Origin: a bacterium
GTDB taxonomy: Bacteria; Desulfobacterota; S145-22
DNA length: 33,779 bases
Assembly (NCBI GenBank): GCA_029934085.1
Contig: JAOZMY010000019.1
Span: forward strand, 1-33,779
Direction of reading: 5' to 3'
Part shown: piece by piece, positions 8,682 to 17,940 of the stretch
How the letters are laid out: every line of letters begins with the position of its first letter
Position numbering within the stretch: the first letter of the stretch is position 1
Translations under genes and position numbers: made by a program
Notes under the pieces: model-generated
The model's database searches: none
The model's input: only the letters and a program-made list of their open reading frames with translations
Told to the model about the DNA's origin: nothing

Positions 8682-9667
8682 TCGCCGCTCCTGTCGAGTC
8701 CTGGAGCGTATCCCGCATCGGGATCCGCACGAAGCCGATTCAAGGTATCCTCCCCGATCAGGGACAGGTATTCCTCATGGTCCCGCGTCCCGAAAATGTA
8801 GGTTTCCAGATATGTCTTCAGGGTCTCTTCCGACTTTGCCATCTCCGCATAGTGCTTCATGTGAGCGGGATCGTAGTCGTAGTAGCCGTAACAGGCCGTC
8901 GGATGGGCCCCGAAAGGCATGGGGACGACGGCATCCACCATGAAGAAAGGGATCTGGTTTTGGACGGGGTCTCTCCGCAGCGTTTCGGGATCCACAAGTT
9001 CCTCGCAGCTCACGATGACCCTTTTTGAGGCCTTGATCTGCTCTACATCGGTAAAGGTAAGACCCTTGAACCTCACCGTCCCTTCCGAATCCGCCTGATG
9101 AGCGTGGATTAACGCCACGTCCGGCTGGAGGGCGGGAACAGCGATGAGATTCCCTTCCCCCGAGGTGTCAAAGGGATTTATTACGGTCGCCAGTTTCTTT
9201 TCCGGGAGCTTCGGGTTTTGCTTTCGGATTTCAGGTGGGATTCCCCACTTCCTTACTACGTCCGTCTCCGTGGACCCTCGCAGCGGTAGGAACGGCACGC
9301 CCATAGCCCCTGCGAGGAAGCGTAGGGTCATCTGAAAATTGGTATAGTCCTCGAACTGGACCTGCCCCCCCTCGATAGCCCGCCGAAAACAGGGACCCCC
9401 GCCGGGGGAAAACCGCGCCGTGCCCCCGTAGGCGACCTCGAGGACAGAGACACACCCCGCACCAATGAGCAGGTCGAAGGCCTGCCCTTGGGAATGAACG
9501 GCCACATGAAGGTCCTTCCTCTTTTGTCGGATAATCTCATGACAAAGGCCCATGGGATTTCGGGTGATGGTGAATCCGCCGAAGGTAATGAGATCGCCGT
9601 CGTGAACGAACCTCTCGACCGCCTCTCGGGCGCTCATGACCTTCGACTGTTTCTTCAGGGTCACCAC
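8678..9667 (-). CDS. CoA-transferase subunit alpha (glutaconate CoA-transferase/IpdA-like)
   Basis: 329 aa; FVHDGDLITFGGFTITRNPMGLCHEIIRQ, PDVALIHAHQADSEGTVRFKG; adjacent to and coupled with the beta subunit. Confidence 0.9.
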   Translation of the reverse strand: MVTLKKQSKVMSAREAVERFVHDGDLITFGGFTITRNPMGLCHEIIRQKRKDLHVAVHSQGQAFDLLIGAGCVSVLEVAYGGTARFSPGGGPCFRRAIEGGQVQFEDYTNFQMTLRFLAGAMGVPFLPLRGSTETDVVRKWGIPPEIRKQNPKLPEKKLATVINPFDTSGEGNLIAVPALQPDVALIHAHQADSEGTVRFKGLTFTDVEQIKASKRVIVSCEELVDPETLRRDPVQNQIPFFMVDAVVPMPFGAHPTACYGYYDYDPAHMKHYAEMAKSEETLKTYLETYIFGTRDHEEYLSLIGEDTLNRLRADPDAGYAPGLDRSGE

Positions 9668-9675
9668 GGCTTGTG

Positions 9676-10824
9676 CTACATCCTCCCCAGGATATTCCTC
9701 GCCACGATCAGCTTTTCGATCTCCTTGGTGCCTTCATAGATTTCCACGATCTTGGCGTCACGGTAGAGACGTTCTATTCCGTATTCCCGCAGGTATCCAT
9801 ACCCTCCGTGGATCTGAAGGGCCTCGTTGGTCACGTAAACCCCCACCTCCCCCGCAAACCACTTGGCCATAGCCACCAATTTGTGGTCCACGATGCCGTG
9901 GTCAATGTTCCATCCCGCCCGCCAGTAGAGAGAGCGGGCCGCCTCGATCCGGGTCGCCATCTCGGCCAGCTTGAACTGAATGGCCTGGAAGCTCCCGAGA
10001 TATTTCCCGAACTGTTGTCTCGATTTCACGTGTTTGACGGCCCGTTCGAAGGCCCCCTGAGCCACGCCCACCCCTTGGGCGCAGATGTGAACCCGCGTAT
10101 GGTTGAAAAACTCCATGAAGTGATAGAAACCCCGTCCTGCTTCTCCCACCAAGTGATCCTCCGGGACGGCCACGTTGCTGAAGGTCACTTCCGCCGTATC
10201 CGAGGCCCGGATACCCAACTTACCCTTCAATTTGTTCGCTTCGAACCCCTCTCGATCCGTCTCGACGATCAAGACACTCTGGCGTCGGTGGCGGTTTTCT
10301 TCTTCCGGATGAGTCACGCAGAGGACGGTCATGTAATCTGCGATGCTTCCATTGGAGATGAACATCTTGGTACCGTTGAGGATATACATTCCGTCTTTAA
10401 GCTCCGCCCGTGTTGTTCCGGACGCTACGTCGCTTCCCGCGTCCGGCTCCGTGATGGCGGATCCCATGATGGCCTCCCCCTTCGCCAAGGGCGTCAGGTA
10501 TCGCCTCTTCTGGTCCTCCGTCCCGAAGAGGTGAATCATCTGGGAACCGAAAAGGGCCCCCAAGACGGCCTGTCCGCAGCCGGGATCCACACGCCAGAAC
10601 TCCTCCATGATCAGGGCGTGTTCAAAAAATCCGAGCCCGGCGCCCCCATAGGCCTCGTCCCAAAAGACCCCCACAAAACCGAGATCACATCCTTTTTTCC
10701 ACAAGGCCCTCGGGAACGTCTCGTTCTCGTCCGCCTCGTCCGCATAATTAGGAAACTCCCCTTCCGCGAACTCCCTCGCGGCTCGCACAATGTCCTTCTG
10801 TTCATCCGAAAGTTCAAAATCCAT
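9676..10824 (-). CDS. Acyl-CoA dehydrogenase
   Basis: 382 aa; AITEPDAGSDVA, TKMFISNGSIADY, ALQIHGGYGYLREYGIERLYRDAKIVEIYEGTKEIEKLIVARNIL. Confidence 0.96.
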   Translation of the reverse strand: MDFELSDEQKDIVRAAREFAEGEFPNYADEADENETFPRALWKKGCDLGFVGVFWDEAYGGAGLGFFEHALIMEEFWRVDPGCGQAVLGALFGSQMIHLFGTEDQKRRYLTPLAKGEAIMGSAITEPDAGSDVASGTTRAELKDGMYILNGTKMFISNGSIADYMTVLCVTHPEEENRHRRQSVLIVETDREGFEANKLKGKLGIRASDTAEVTFSNVAVPEDHLVGEAGRGFYHFMEFFNHTRVHICAQGVGVAQGAFERAVKHVKSRQQFGKYLGSFQAIQFKLAEMATRIEAARSLYWRAGWNIDHGIVDHKLVAMAKWFAGEVGVYVTNEALQIHGGYGYLREYGIERLYRDAKIVEIYEGTKEIEKLIVARNILGRM

Positions 10825-10845
10825 TGGTTCTCGTCTCCCTTTCTC

Positions 10846-12093
10846 TCAAAATGTCTCCCTCTCCAGGATAGCGGCGATTCCCAGTCCGCCGCCGCCACAG
10901 ATACACTCAAGCCCATAACGGGCGTCTCTTCTCTTCATTTCATGAAGCAAGGTCACAAGCACGCGCGTTCCAGTGCAGGCAATGGGATGGCCAAGTGAGA
11001 TCCCCGAGCCGTTTACGTTAACCTTGTGATAGGCATCCGGTCTCACCCCCATCTCCTTCAGGTCCGCCAGAACCTGCGCGGCAAAGGCCTCTTGGATCTC
11101 GATAAGATCTACTCGATCGAGGGAAAGGTCCGTCTCCTTCAATACCTTCGAAACGGCGCGGGGAACGGTCTCATAGGCCTTCCTCGGATCGGCGCCCGCT
11201 ACCGCACACGCCCGGAAGGTGGCAAGCGGCTCCACCCCCAGTTCCTTTGCCTTGTCCGCGTGCGTCACCACCACGGCGGCCGCTCCGTCGTTCTCGCTGG
11301 AGGAATTACCCGCCGTGCAGACACCCCCCAAAACCGGGCGGAGGCGGCTGAGTTTTTCCATTGAGGTATCCCGTCGCGGGGTTTCGTCCCGATCGAAGGT
11401 GATGGGGTCCCCTTTCCGCTGGGGAATCGTAACGGAAATGATTTCCTCATCGAATTTCCCTTCGTCCATGGCAGCGCAGGCCTTCTGGTGACTTTCCAAG
11501 GCCCATTGGTCACAGGCCTCTCGGGATATTTCTTCTTCCTTCGCCGCGGTCTCCGCCCACGACATCATGGAGGGCAATACTCCGAACCGCTCGATGGGCT
11601 GCGACATGACGCGGGCCCGCTGGATACGGTCGTAGAAGGGAAGCCCCCAGATGGAAAGATCCCCATGCCCCCGGGGCATCCCCCCCGCGCCTCCCACCCC
11701 CCACTTGATGGTTCCGGGGAGGTAAAACTCGGCACGGCTCATACTCTCCACACCGCCCGCCACGACGATCTCCGCCTGTCCGGCCTGGATCATGGCTCCG
11801 GCCATCTTAACCACGTCCAGGCCCGTGCAGCAGCGCCGGTCAATCGTCACACCTGGAATCTCTTCCGGCCATCCCGCCTTCAGGAGGGCCATTCGAGCGA
11901 TATTAACGTATTCCCCACTTTGGTAGGACTGTCCCAAGACGACCTCATCCACCACGTCCGCTTCCACGCCCGCGCGACGGATGGCCTCGTTAAGGACCAG
12001 GGCCGCCAGATCATAAGCCTCGACATCACGTAACGCACCGAGATACCTTCCAACGGGCGTCCTAACCCCGCTGATGATGACAATTTCCCTCAT
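10846..12093 (-). CDS. Thiolase family protein (acetyl-CoA acyltransferase)
   Basis: Nucleophile context RRCCTGLDVVKMAG, NVNGSGISLGHPIACTGTRVLVTLLHEM, C-terminal CICGGGGLGIAAILE. Start set to ATG 12093 behind AAAGGA. Confidence 0.93.
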   Translation of the reverse strand: MREIVIISGVRTPVGRYLGALRDVEAYDLAALVLNEAIRRAGVEADVVDEVVLGQSYQSGEYVNIARMALLKAGWPEEIPGVTIDRRCCTGLDVVKMAGAMIQAGQAEIVVAGGVESMSRAEFYLPGTIKWGVGGAGGMPRGHGDLSIWGLPFYDRIQRARVMSQPIERFGVLPSMMSWAETAAKEEEISREACDQWALESHQKACAAMDEGKFDEEIISVTIPQRKGDPITFDRDETPRRDTSMEKLSRLRPVLGGVCTAGNSSSENDGAAAVVVTHADKAKELGVEPLATFRACAVAGADPRKAYETVPRAVSKVLKETDLSLDRVDLIEIQEAFAAQVLADLKEMGVRPDAYHKVNVNGSGISLGHPIACTGTRVLVTLLHEMKRRDARYGLECICGGGGLGIAAILERETF

Positions 12094-12243
12094 GATATTT
12101 TCCTTTCGCAAAACTTTTTCGGCCCAAATCTTTAGGTGTTATATAAAATGTTAAGGCAAGCAAAGCATCTCTTAATGGCAGGGGCCCCATCAACACGATA
12201 TCACGATCGCCACACCCCACGAGAGATGCCTCGAGACACGGCC

Positions 12244-13209
12244 CTACAACATGATCTGAACGTTCGCCTGTTTCTTGGCATTTTCAATCCACTCATCCAG
12301 CCGCCTTTCGGATTCCTTCTGATAAAGAATCCTTTCAATCTTCGGCTTCACATCCTCAAATTTCAATCCCTTCACCTGCTGGATATCCAAGACCTTGATG
12401 ATATGATATCCCAGCTTTGTCTCTATAACATCCGAAACCGCTCCTTTTTTCAATTTGAATGCCGCATCCGCGATAGGTTTCATCAGGTCCTTCCTTTTGA
12501 ACCATCCCATATCCTCGAACCCCCTGACAATCGGATTGTTCTTATACTTTTCTACGATAGCAAAGAAATTTTTCCCTTTATAAAGCTCTCCCTGTATCTT
12601 CATGATGAGGTTTTGACGCTCGAGCCGCCTTTCACTGGGCAGATCCTTGGGAACGGGAACAAAGATCTGGGCGATTTTGACCCGTTCTTCCCCCCCGAAT
12701 TCATCCTTGTGCTTTTCATAATAGGCCTTAATATCCTCGTCCGTAATCGTGATATGACTCTTGATGGCCAAACTAAAGAAACGCATCCGTTCGATCCGCT
12801 GTTTCAGGGCGATCCGGTATTCCTTGACCGTCAATCCCTTCTTTTCAAGGAACGTTTTGAACTGTTTATCCGTCATTTTGTTCTTCTTTTTTATGGACTC
12901 ATAGGCGGCATCAACTTCCTTGTCCGTAACCTCTCTCCCAATCTTTTTCAACTCGCTTTCTATCAGTATTGTCGAAATCATTTGGTCCAGAAAGAACTTT
13001 AAGGTCCGCGGATCATTCGGGTTCAAATCCCCAAACCTCTGAGGGTTCTCTAATTTGAGGACCTTCGCCTCTCGCTTCACGTCCGACAGGGTAATAATTT
13101 TCTCGTTTACCTTAGCCACTATGCGATCGACCACCCTCGCAGACACGGCGGCGTTCAATCCAAAAAAGAGCACAAAAATCATCCATAATATTCTACAAGT
13201 TCGTTTCAT
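12244..13209 (-). CDS. SurA/PpiC-type peptidyl-prolyl cis-trans isomerase, periplasmic
   Basis: Signal peptide MKRTCRILWMIFVLFFGLNAAVSA, SurA-like N-terminal region (VNEKIITLSDV) and parvulin domain (FEDMGWFKRKDLMKPIADAAFKLKKGAVSDVIETKLGYHIIKV). Confidence 0.9.
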   Translation of the reverse strand: MKRTCRILWMIFVLFFGLNAAVSARVVDRIVAKVNEKIITLSDVKREAKVLKLENPQRFGDLNPNDPRTLKFFLDQMISTILIESELKKIGREVTDKEVDAAYESIKKKNKMTDKQFKTFLEKKGLTVKEYRIALKQRIERMRFFSLAIKSHITITDEDIKAYYEKHKDEFGGEERVKIAQIFVPVPKDLPSERRLERQNLIMKIQGELYKGKNFFAIVEKYKNNPIVRGFEDMGWFKRKDLMKPIADAAFKLKKGAVSDVIETKLGYHIIKVLDIQQVKGLKFEDVKPKIERILYQKESERRLDEWIENAKKQANVQIML

Positions 13210-13223
13210 TGACATCTCCCTCG

Positions 13224-14135
13224 TCAATTGAGCCTTATCTCTTTCAGGACTTTAAAGTCGCGAACGATATGGGCCTTTTTCTTCAGTTCCTCAAGCCAGC
13301 GTATCTTCTCCTTTTCCCTTCTTTCCTGCCGCAGCTTCATCGCAATCTTGGGCCCCGCTTCACGCAGACTGAGGACCTTTGCCTCCTTGATTCCCGTCAG
13401 TTTTACAATGTGGTACCCATAAGGGGAGTGCAAAATTCCACTCGTTTCCCCTACACGCATTTGACGCACAATCTCAAACTCCTCCGGAAGCCGATCCTCT
13501 CGCCAGTACCCCAAATCCCCTCCCTGTTTTCCTTCAGGGAAAATCGAGAATCTCTTCGCAAGTTCCTTAAATTTATCTCCTTTTTTTAGCTTGTCCAAGA
13601 TCTGCTCCGCCAAGCTACGCGTAGGCACAACAATCTGGGCCATACGGTATTGGATAGGAATTTTGAACTCATCCAGGTGACCTTTGTAATACGTTTCTAT
13701 CTCTTCACGTGTAACGTCTTGAACGGTTCTCATGTGTCGCTTGATGACTTTGTCGATCAATAAATCCTGTCGCAGGGCGCTCTTCCACTCCTTGGGGGTA
13801 AGATGAAGCTTTTTGAGATATACCTCAAAGTCCTTCCCATAATCTTTTGCGATACCGGCATACAACCGATCGACTTCCTCATCACTTACCGTAACATCCA
13901 ACTTCGCCGCCTGCATCAACAGGAGTTTATCTTCGATAAGTCTCTCTAACAGCGATTTTTTGAGGTCCAAAGGAACAGATGCCTTGTGGCCATTCTTTTC
14001 CCATGAGGAGGGCACGAGGGTTCTATAATACCTCGCCAGATCCCTTTCAGTAATCTGGGTATCATCCACCTTCGCAATAACCTTGTCCTTGGTAAAAATT
14101 TGCGTATCCTTTCCGCAAGAAAGGACAAAAAGCAT
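13224..14135 (-). CDS. Parvulin-type peptidyl-prolyl isomerase, lipoprotein-like (SurA/PrsA-like)
   Basis: Parvulin domain (GGDLGYWREDRLPEEFEIVRQMRVGETSGILHSPYGYHIVKL), lipobox-like FVLSC. First ATG at 14135, but the true start may be upstream (see findings). Confidence 0.88.
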   Translation of the reverse strand: MLFVLSCGKDTQIFTKDKVIAKVDDTQITERDLARYYRTLVPSSWEKNGHKASVPLDLKKSLLERLIEDKLLLMQAAKLDVTVSDEEVDRLYAGIAKDYGKDFEVYLKKLHLTPKEWKSALRQDLLIDKVIKRHMRTVQDVTREEIETYYKGHLDEFKIPIQYRMAQIVVPTRSLAEQILDKLKKGDKFKELAKRFSIFPEGKQGGDLGYWREDRLPEEFEIVRQMRVGETSGILHSPYGYHIVKLTGIKEAKVLSLREAGPKIAMKLRQERREKEKIRWLEELKKKAHIVRDFKVLKEIRLN

Positions 14136-14210
14136 CCATAACCACAGGGGAATAATCCATGAACATCTTTTGAGATAAATCTTTATAGCCCCTTCAAATG
14201 TTATTTTCCA

Positions 14211-17200
14211 TCACTCGCGACTGCCTAAATTTCTATCATACCCCAGGAATTGCTTCAAGATGGAGTAGAGCTTTTGAAGATAGGCGTGGAAGGTTTCGGG
14301 CATCCTCATCCGTATGATCAGCTTCTGGGAAGGCGAGAGCTTGTAACACCTCGGATCTTCTTGTATCAGGGCCACGAGTCGGGATCGGTCAAGCGCGCTC
14401 TCCTCTGAAAAACTCACGGTGATCTCGTCTTTCTTGCCCTGGAGCGCGGTAATCCCTCGGACCGTCAGCCATATCTTGAGGCGAACCACGTCGAGAAGAC
14501 GCTCGGCTTCTTCCGGGAGGGGTCCAAAGCGGTCCCTCAACTCATCCCTGATCTCCTCGATCTCATCAACCTTCGTCGCCGTTGAGAGGCGTCGGTAAAA
14601 CATCAGGCGTAACCCCGTTTCGGGGATATAGGACTCTGGTAACAATAAGGCAAACGGCAATTTAAGATCCACGGGAGGTCGGGGCTCCACCCACTGTCCC
14701 TTGAGTTTCTTCACCTCCTCCTCAATAATCCTCGTGTAGAGCTCAAATCCCACCTCGGCAATCCGCCCCGACTGTCGCCTCCCAAGGAGATCTCCCCCAC
14801 CCCGCATATTCAAATCCATCAAGGAGAGTTTGAATCCTGACCCCAGCGTCGAGAACTCCTGAAGGGTCTGGAGTCGCTTGATGGCCTCCCTGGGCAGGGT
14901 GGACCGGTGGGGAATCAGGAAATAGGCGTAGGCCTGACGATCGGAGCGTCCAATCCGCCCTCGCAACTGATACAGGGTAGACAGACCAAACTGTTCGGCA
15001 TGATGGACAAAAAGGGTGTTCACGTTGGGAATATCCACCCCCGACTCGATGATTGTGGTGCAAACGAGAACCTCGATCTCATGGCGCATGAAAGCGAGCA
15101 TCACCTCTTCCAGGATCTTTTCATCCATCTGACCGTGGGCATAGGACACGCGGGCGGCGGGAACAAGTTCCTGAATTAAACGGGCCATCTTGGTTATCGT
15201 CTTGACGCGGTTGTGAACGAAAAAAACCTGGCCGCCACGTGCAAGTTCTCGTTCGATCCCTTCCGAGATAACATCCTTCCGGAACCGGGCAATCTTGGTG
15301 ATTATGGGAAGGCGGGCTCTGGGAGGCGTATTGATAAGACTCAAATCCCGGAGTCCAGAGAGGGACATCTGCAGGGTTCTGGGGATAGGCGTGGCCGTGA
15401 GGGTCAGGACATCCACCGTCGCCGAGAGTTTTTTGAGCAATTCCTTGTGAGTCACCCCGAAACGGTGTTCCTCATCGATAATTAAAAGCCCCAAGTCTCT
15501 GAAAGTAATGTCTTTTTGGAGTAGCCGATGGGTCCCGATAACGATATCCACCTTCCCTTTCTTCAAATCAGACACCACCTGCTTCTGGACCTGACGGCTT
15601 CGAAACCGGCTCAACAGCTCCACCCGAACGGGATAAGGAGAGAACCGTTGGGAGAAATTGACATAATGCTGTTCGGCGAGGACCGTGGTGGGGACGAGAA
15701 CAGCAACCTGCTTCCCCTCCATTACCGCCTTGAAGGCCGCTCGCATAGCTACCTCAGTCTTGCCGAAACCCACATCTCCACAAACGAGTCGATCCATGGG
15801 AATTTCTGACGTCATATCCCCGTAGATATCCTCAATGGCCCGTTTCTGGTCCGGTGTTTCCTGATAGGGAAACGATGTCTCAAACTCCCGCAGACCTTCC
15901 GTCTCGGTACCGAAGGCGTATCCCTTCACGGCCTTACGGGTCGCGTAGAGTTCCAAAAGCTCCCTAGCGACCTTGGCCACATCCTCCCGAAGCCGCGCTT
16001 TCTTTTTCTCCCAGGAAATGGTCCCGAGGGTGTCAAGAGGGGGCAGGGCGTCACCGGATCCCACATAACGTTGAATGGCATCCAGTTTGTCGATGGGCAC
16101 GAAGAGCTTATCCCCTTTGGCATACTCCATGACCAAAAACTCACCAGATTTTCCCAAGACATCCACCCGTTTCAGGCCGCGATAAAGGCCGATCCCATAA
16201 TCCAGGTGAACGAGGGGCTCCCCTTCTTTGTACATGGCCAAGTCCGAGAGACGCAGTCCCGAGCTTCTCTCTTTTTTTCGACGCACGGGCATGCCCCAAG
16301 ATCGCAAACGGGTGAGAAAGGCTAATTTTAGATGGGAAAAGAGGAACCCCTCTGGGAAAGCCGCCTCCACGATTCCACCTCGCCCTTCCCCGCTTTCCTC
16401 ACATTCAAGTCTGGGCCGCACGGGGAGTGCGAAATCTTTCTCTATCAACATCTCGGCCAAACGATCCCTTTCCCGTTTCGTGGCCTCGGCGATCCAGACC
16501 TCATATCCCTCTTCGTGTAGGCGGTGTGCCTCCTCCGCGATCACCTGAACCGGCCACGAGTTCCGGCGATCCTTTCGGATCATACGAGGCTGAAAGGGCT
16601 CAGACGTAAACGCGGAGAGGGTCTCTAAATCCTTTTTTCTTGTCACGTATAGCCCAAACGCAACGAGGGGAAAATCTTCCAGCTTCCTAACTACCTCATC
16701 GGGGGAAACGTAGAGGGCTTCTGGTTCAGGAAAGAGAGAAAACGCCGAAATCTTCTTGTCATGCTGTTTGCGTGCGGACTCATAAAACATCTCAAGGTTC
16801 GCGAGGCACTCCTCCGGATCCCACCAAAGAATCGGTGTTTCAGACGGAATGTAAGAAAAGACATCCGCTTTCAGATCAAAGAGATAAGGCGAAAGCCAGA
16901 GGCGATTCTCAATGGTATCCCCCACAGTTAAAGACTGGATCAGCCGCCGGATTTCTTTCTTCCCCTGCCTTGTGGTCTCAATTCCATAAAGCCTCTTCTG
17001 GATCTCCGGTAGTGGGCTCTGGGGATACAACTCTTGGACCGGCCCGATTCTATAGTTCTCGATGGTTTGGAAAGATCGTTGGGTCGCAGGATCGAACAGC
17101 CGGAGGGTTGCCACCTCGTCCCCTTCCAGTTCAATCCTGACGGGGGCATCTTCCAAGGGTGAAAACAGATCGATCACGCCACCTCGAACGGCCACGTCCC

Positions 17201-17768
17201 CCGGAAGCTCCACCGTGGGGGTTCGAGTGTAGCCACGGTAAAAAAGCTCCCGTAAAAAGGCGTCCCGATCCCCCATACTGTCCCCCGGCACCACCTTCAT
17301 CATCCCCTCTTGAAAATCCCCCGGAGGCACCATACGGGTCATTAAGGCCTCCGGCGTGGTCAAAAGGGCCACCGGTTTTCTCTCCAACAGCGCAGAAAGC
17401 CCTTTAACCCGAAGGGAGGCCACGCTGGGTTGCATCCATTCATCCAGATAGGGGGTTAGTTCCCATGAGGGGAAGGGCATGATCGGGGTTTCATTTGGCT
17501 TTCCAGGGGGAGGGCTTAGGATCTTACAGAAGGCAGCCAGCGCCTGAGCCACGTGGTTACGTGTCCTGATGTCCGGCAGCACCATCACGAGTGGCCCTCG
17601 GTGAACGGCCCAAAGGGCACAGGCGATAAACGTCCGAGCCTCTCCCCTCACGCCCGCCAACTGAAATGAGGAACTTCCCTTCAGAAGGGAGTGGAGGCGC
17701 TCCGCCTCTTTGATGAAACCGCTCAACCCCTTGAAGGCCGTCGGATACGGAGAATCTTTCTCTGGCAT
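14211..17768 (-). CDS. mfd: Transcription-repair coupling factor
   Basis: CarD-like RNAP-interaction region (VHLDYGIGLYRGLKR), helicase motifs (VCGDVGFGKTEVAMRAAFKA, DEEHRFGVTHKE, TLTATPIPRTLQMSL), C-terminal TRCF domain. Start set at MPEKD (17768). Confidence 0.97.
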   Translation of the reverse strand: MPEKDSPYPTAFKGLSGFIKEAERLHSLLKGSSSFQLAGVRGEARTFIACALWAVHRGPLVMVLPDIRTRNHVAQALAAFCKILSPPPGKPNETPIMPFPSWELTPYLDEWMQPSVASLRVKGLSALLERKPVALLTTPEALMTRMVPPGDFQEGMMKVVPGDSMGDRDAFLRELFYRGYTRTPTVELPGDVAVRGGVIDLFSPLEDAPVRIELEGDEVATLRLFDPATQRSFQTIENYRIGPVQELYPQSPLPEIQKRLYGIETTRQGKKEIRRLIQSLTVGDTIENRLWLSPYLFDLKADVFSYIPSETPILWWDPEECLANLEMFYESARKQHDKKISAFSLFPEPEALYVSPDEVVRKLEDFPLVAFGLYVTRKKDLETLSAFTSEPFQPRMIRKDRRNSWPVQVIAEEAHRLHEEGYEVWIAEATKRERDRLAEMLIEKDFALPVRPRLECEESGEGRGGIVEAAFPEGFLFSHLKLAFLTRLRSWGMPVRRKKERSSGLRLSDLAMYKEGEPLVHLDYGIGLYRGLKRVDVLGKSGEFLVMEYAKGDKLFVPIDKLDAIQRYVGSGDALPPLDTLGTISWEKKKARLREDVAKVARELLELYATRKAVKGYAFGTETEGLREFETSFPYQETPDQKRAIEDIYGDMTSEIPMDRLVCGDVGFGKTEVAMRAAFKAVMEGKQVAVLVPTTVLAEQHYVNFSQRFSPYPVRVELLSRFRSRQVQKQVVSDLKKGKVDIVIGTHRLLQKDITFRDLGLLIIDEEHRFGVTHKELLKKLSATVDVLTLTATPIPRTLQMSLSGLRDLSLINTPPRARLPIITKIARFRKDVISEGIERELARGGQVFFVHNRVKTITKMARLIQELVPAARVSYAHGQMDEKILEEVMLAFMRHEIEVLVCTTIIESGVDIPNVNTLFVHHAEQFGLSTLYQLRGRIGRSDRQAYAYFLIPHRSTLPREAIKRLQTLQEFSTLGSGFKLSLMDLNMRGGGDLLGRRQSGRIAEVGFELYTRIIEEEVKKLKGQWVEPRPPVDLKLPFALLLPESYIPETGLRLMFYRRLSTATKVDEIEEIRDELRDRFGPLPEEAERLLDVVRLKIWLTVRGITALQGKKDEITVSFSEESALDRSRLVALIQEDPRCYKLSPSQKLIIRMRMPETFHAYLQKLYSILKQFLGYDRNLGSRE

Positions 17769-17940
17769 CTCTTCATCTCTTTCGCACGCATCCAACATGG
17801 ACACCGCACAGGGGAGAATTCTAAAGGATAAGGGAAAAATCGGCAAGCCCAAAATTTTTCAACCCCCACAAACAAAAATTCGCTACCCCTTCCCGCCTCC
17901 CTACCGCTTCCAGGCGGAATATGCTATTTTTAATCGGCGC

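Noticed and set aside
7914-8801. 295-aa plus-strand ORF antisense to the CoA-transferase genes
   Set aside because: No domain signature; both subunits on the - strand are well supported.
9673-10998. 441-aa plus-strand ORF antisense to acyl-CoA dehydrogenase
   Set aside because: Long only because of the codon bias of the real gene on the opposite strand; composition His/Pro/Arg-rich with no motif.
17710-17940. N-terminal extension of the glycosyltransferase ORF overlapping mfd
   Set aside because: The extension lacks family similarity; the ATG at 17941 immediately precedes the conserved EILFLIQGRN start of the fold.
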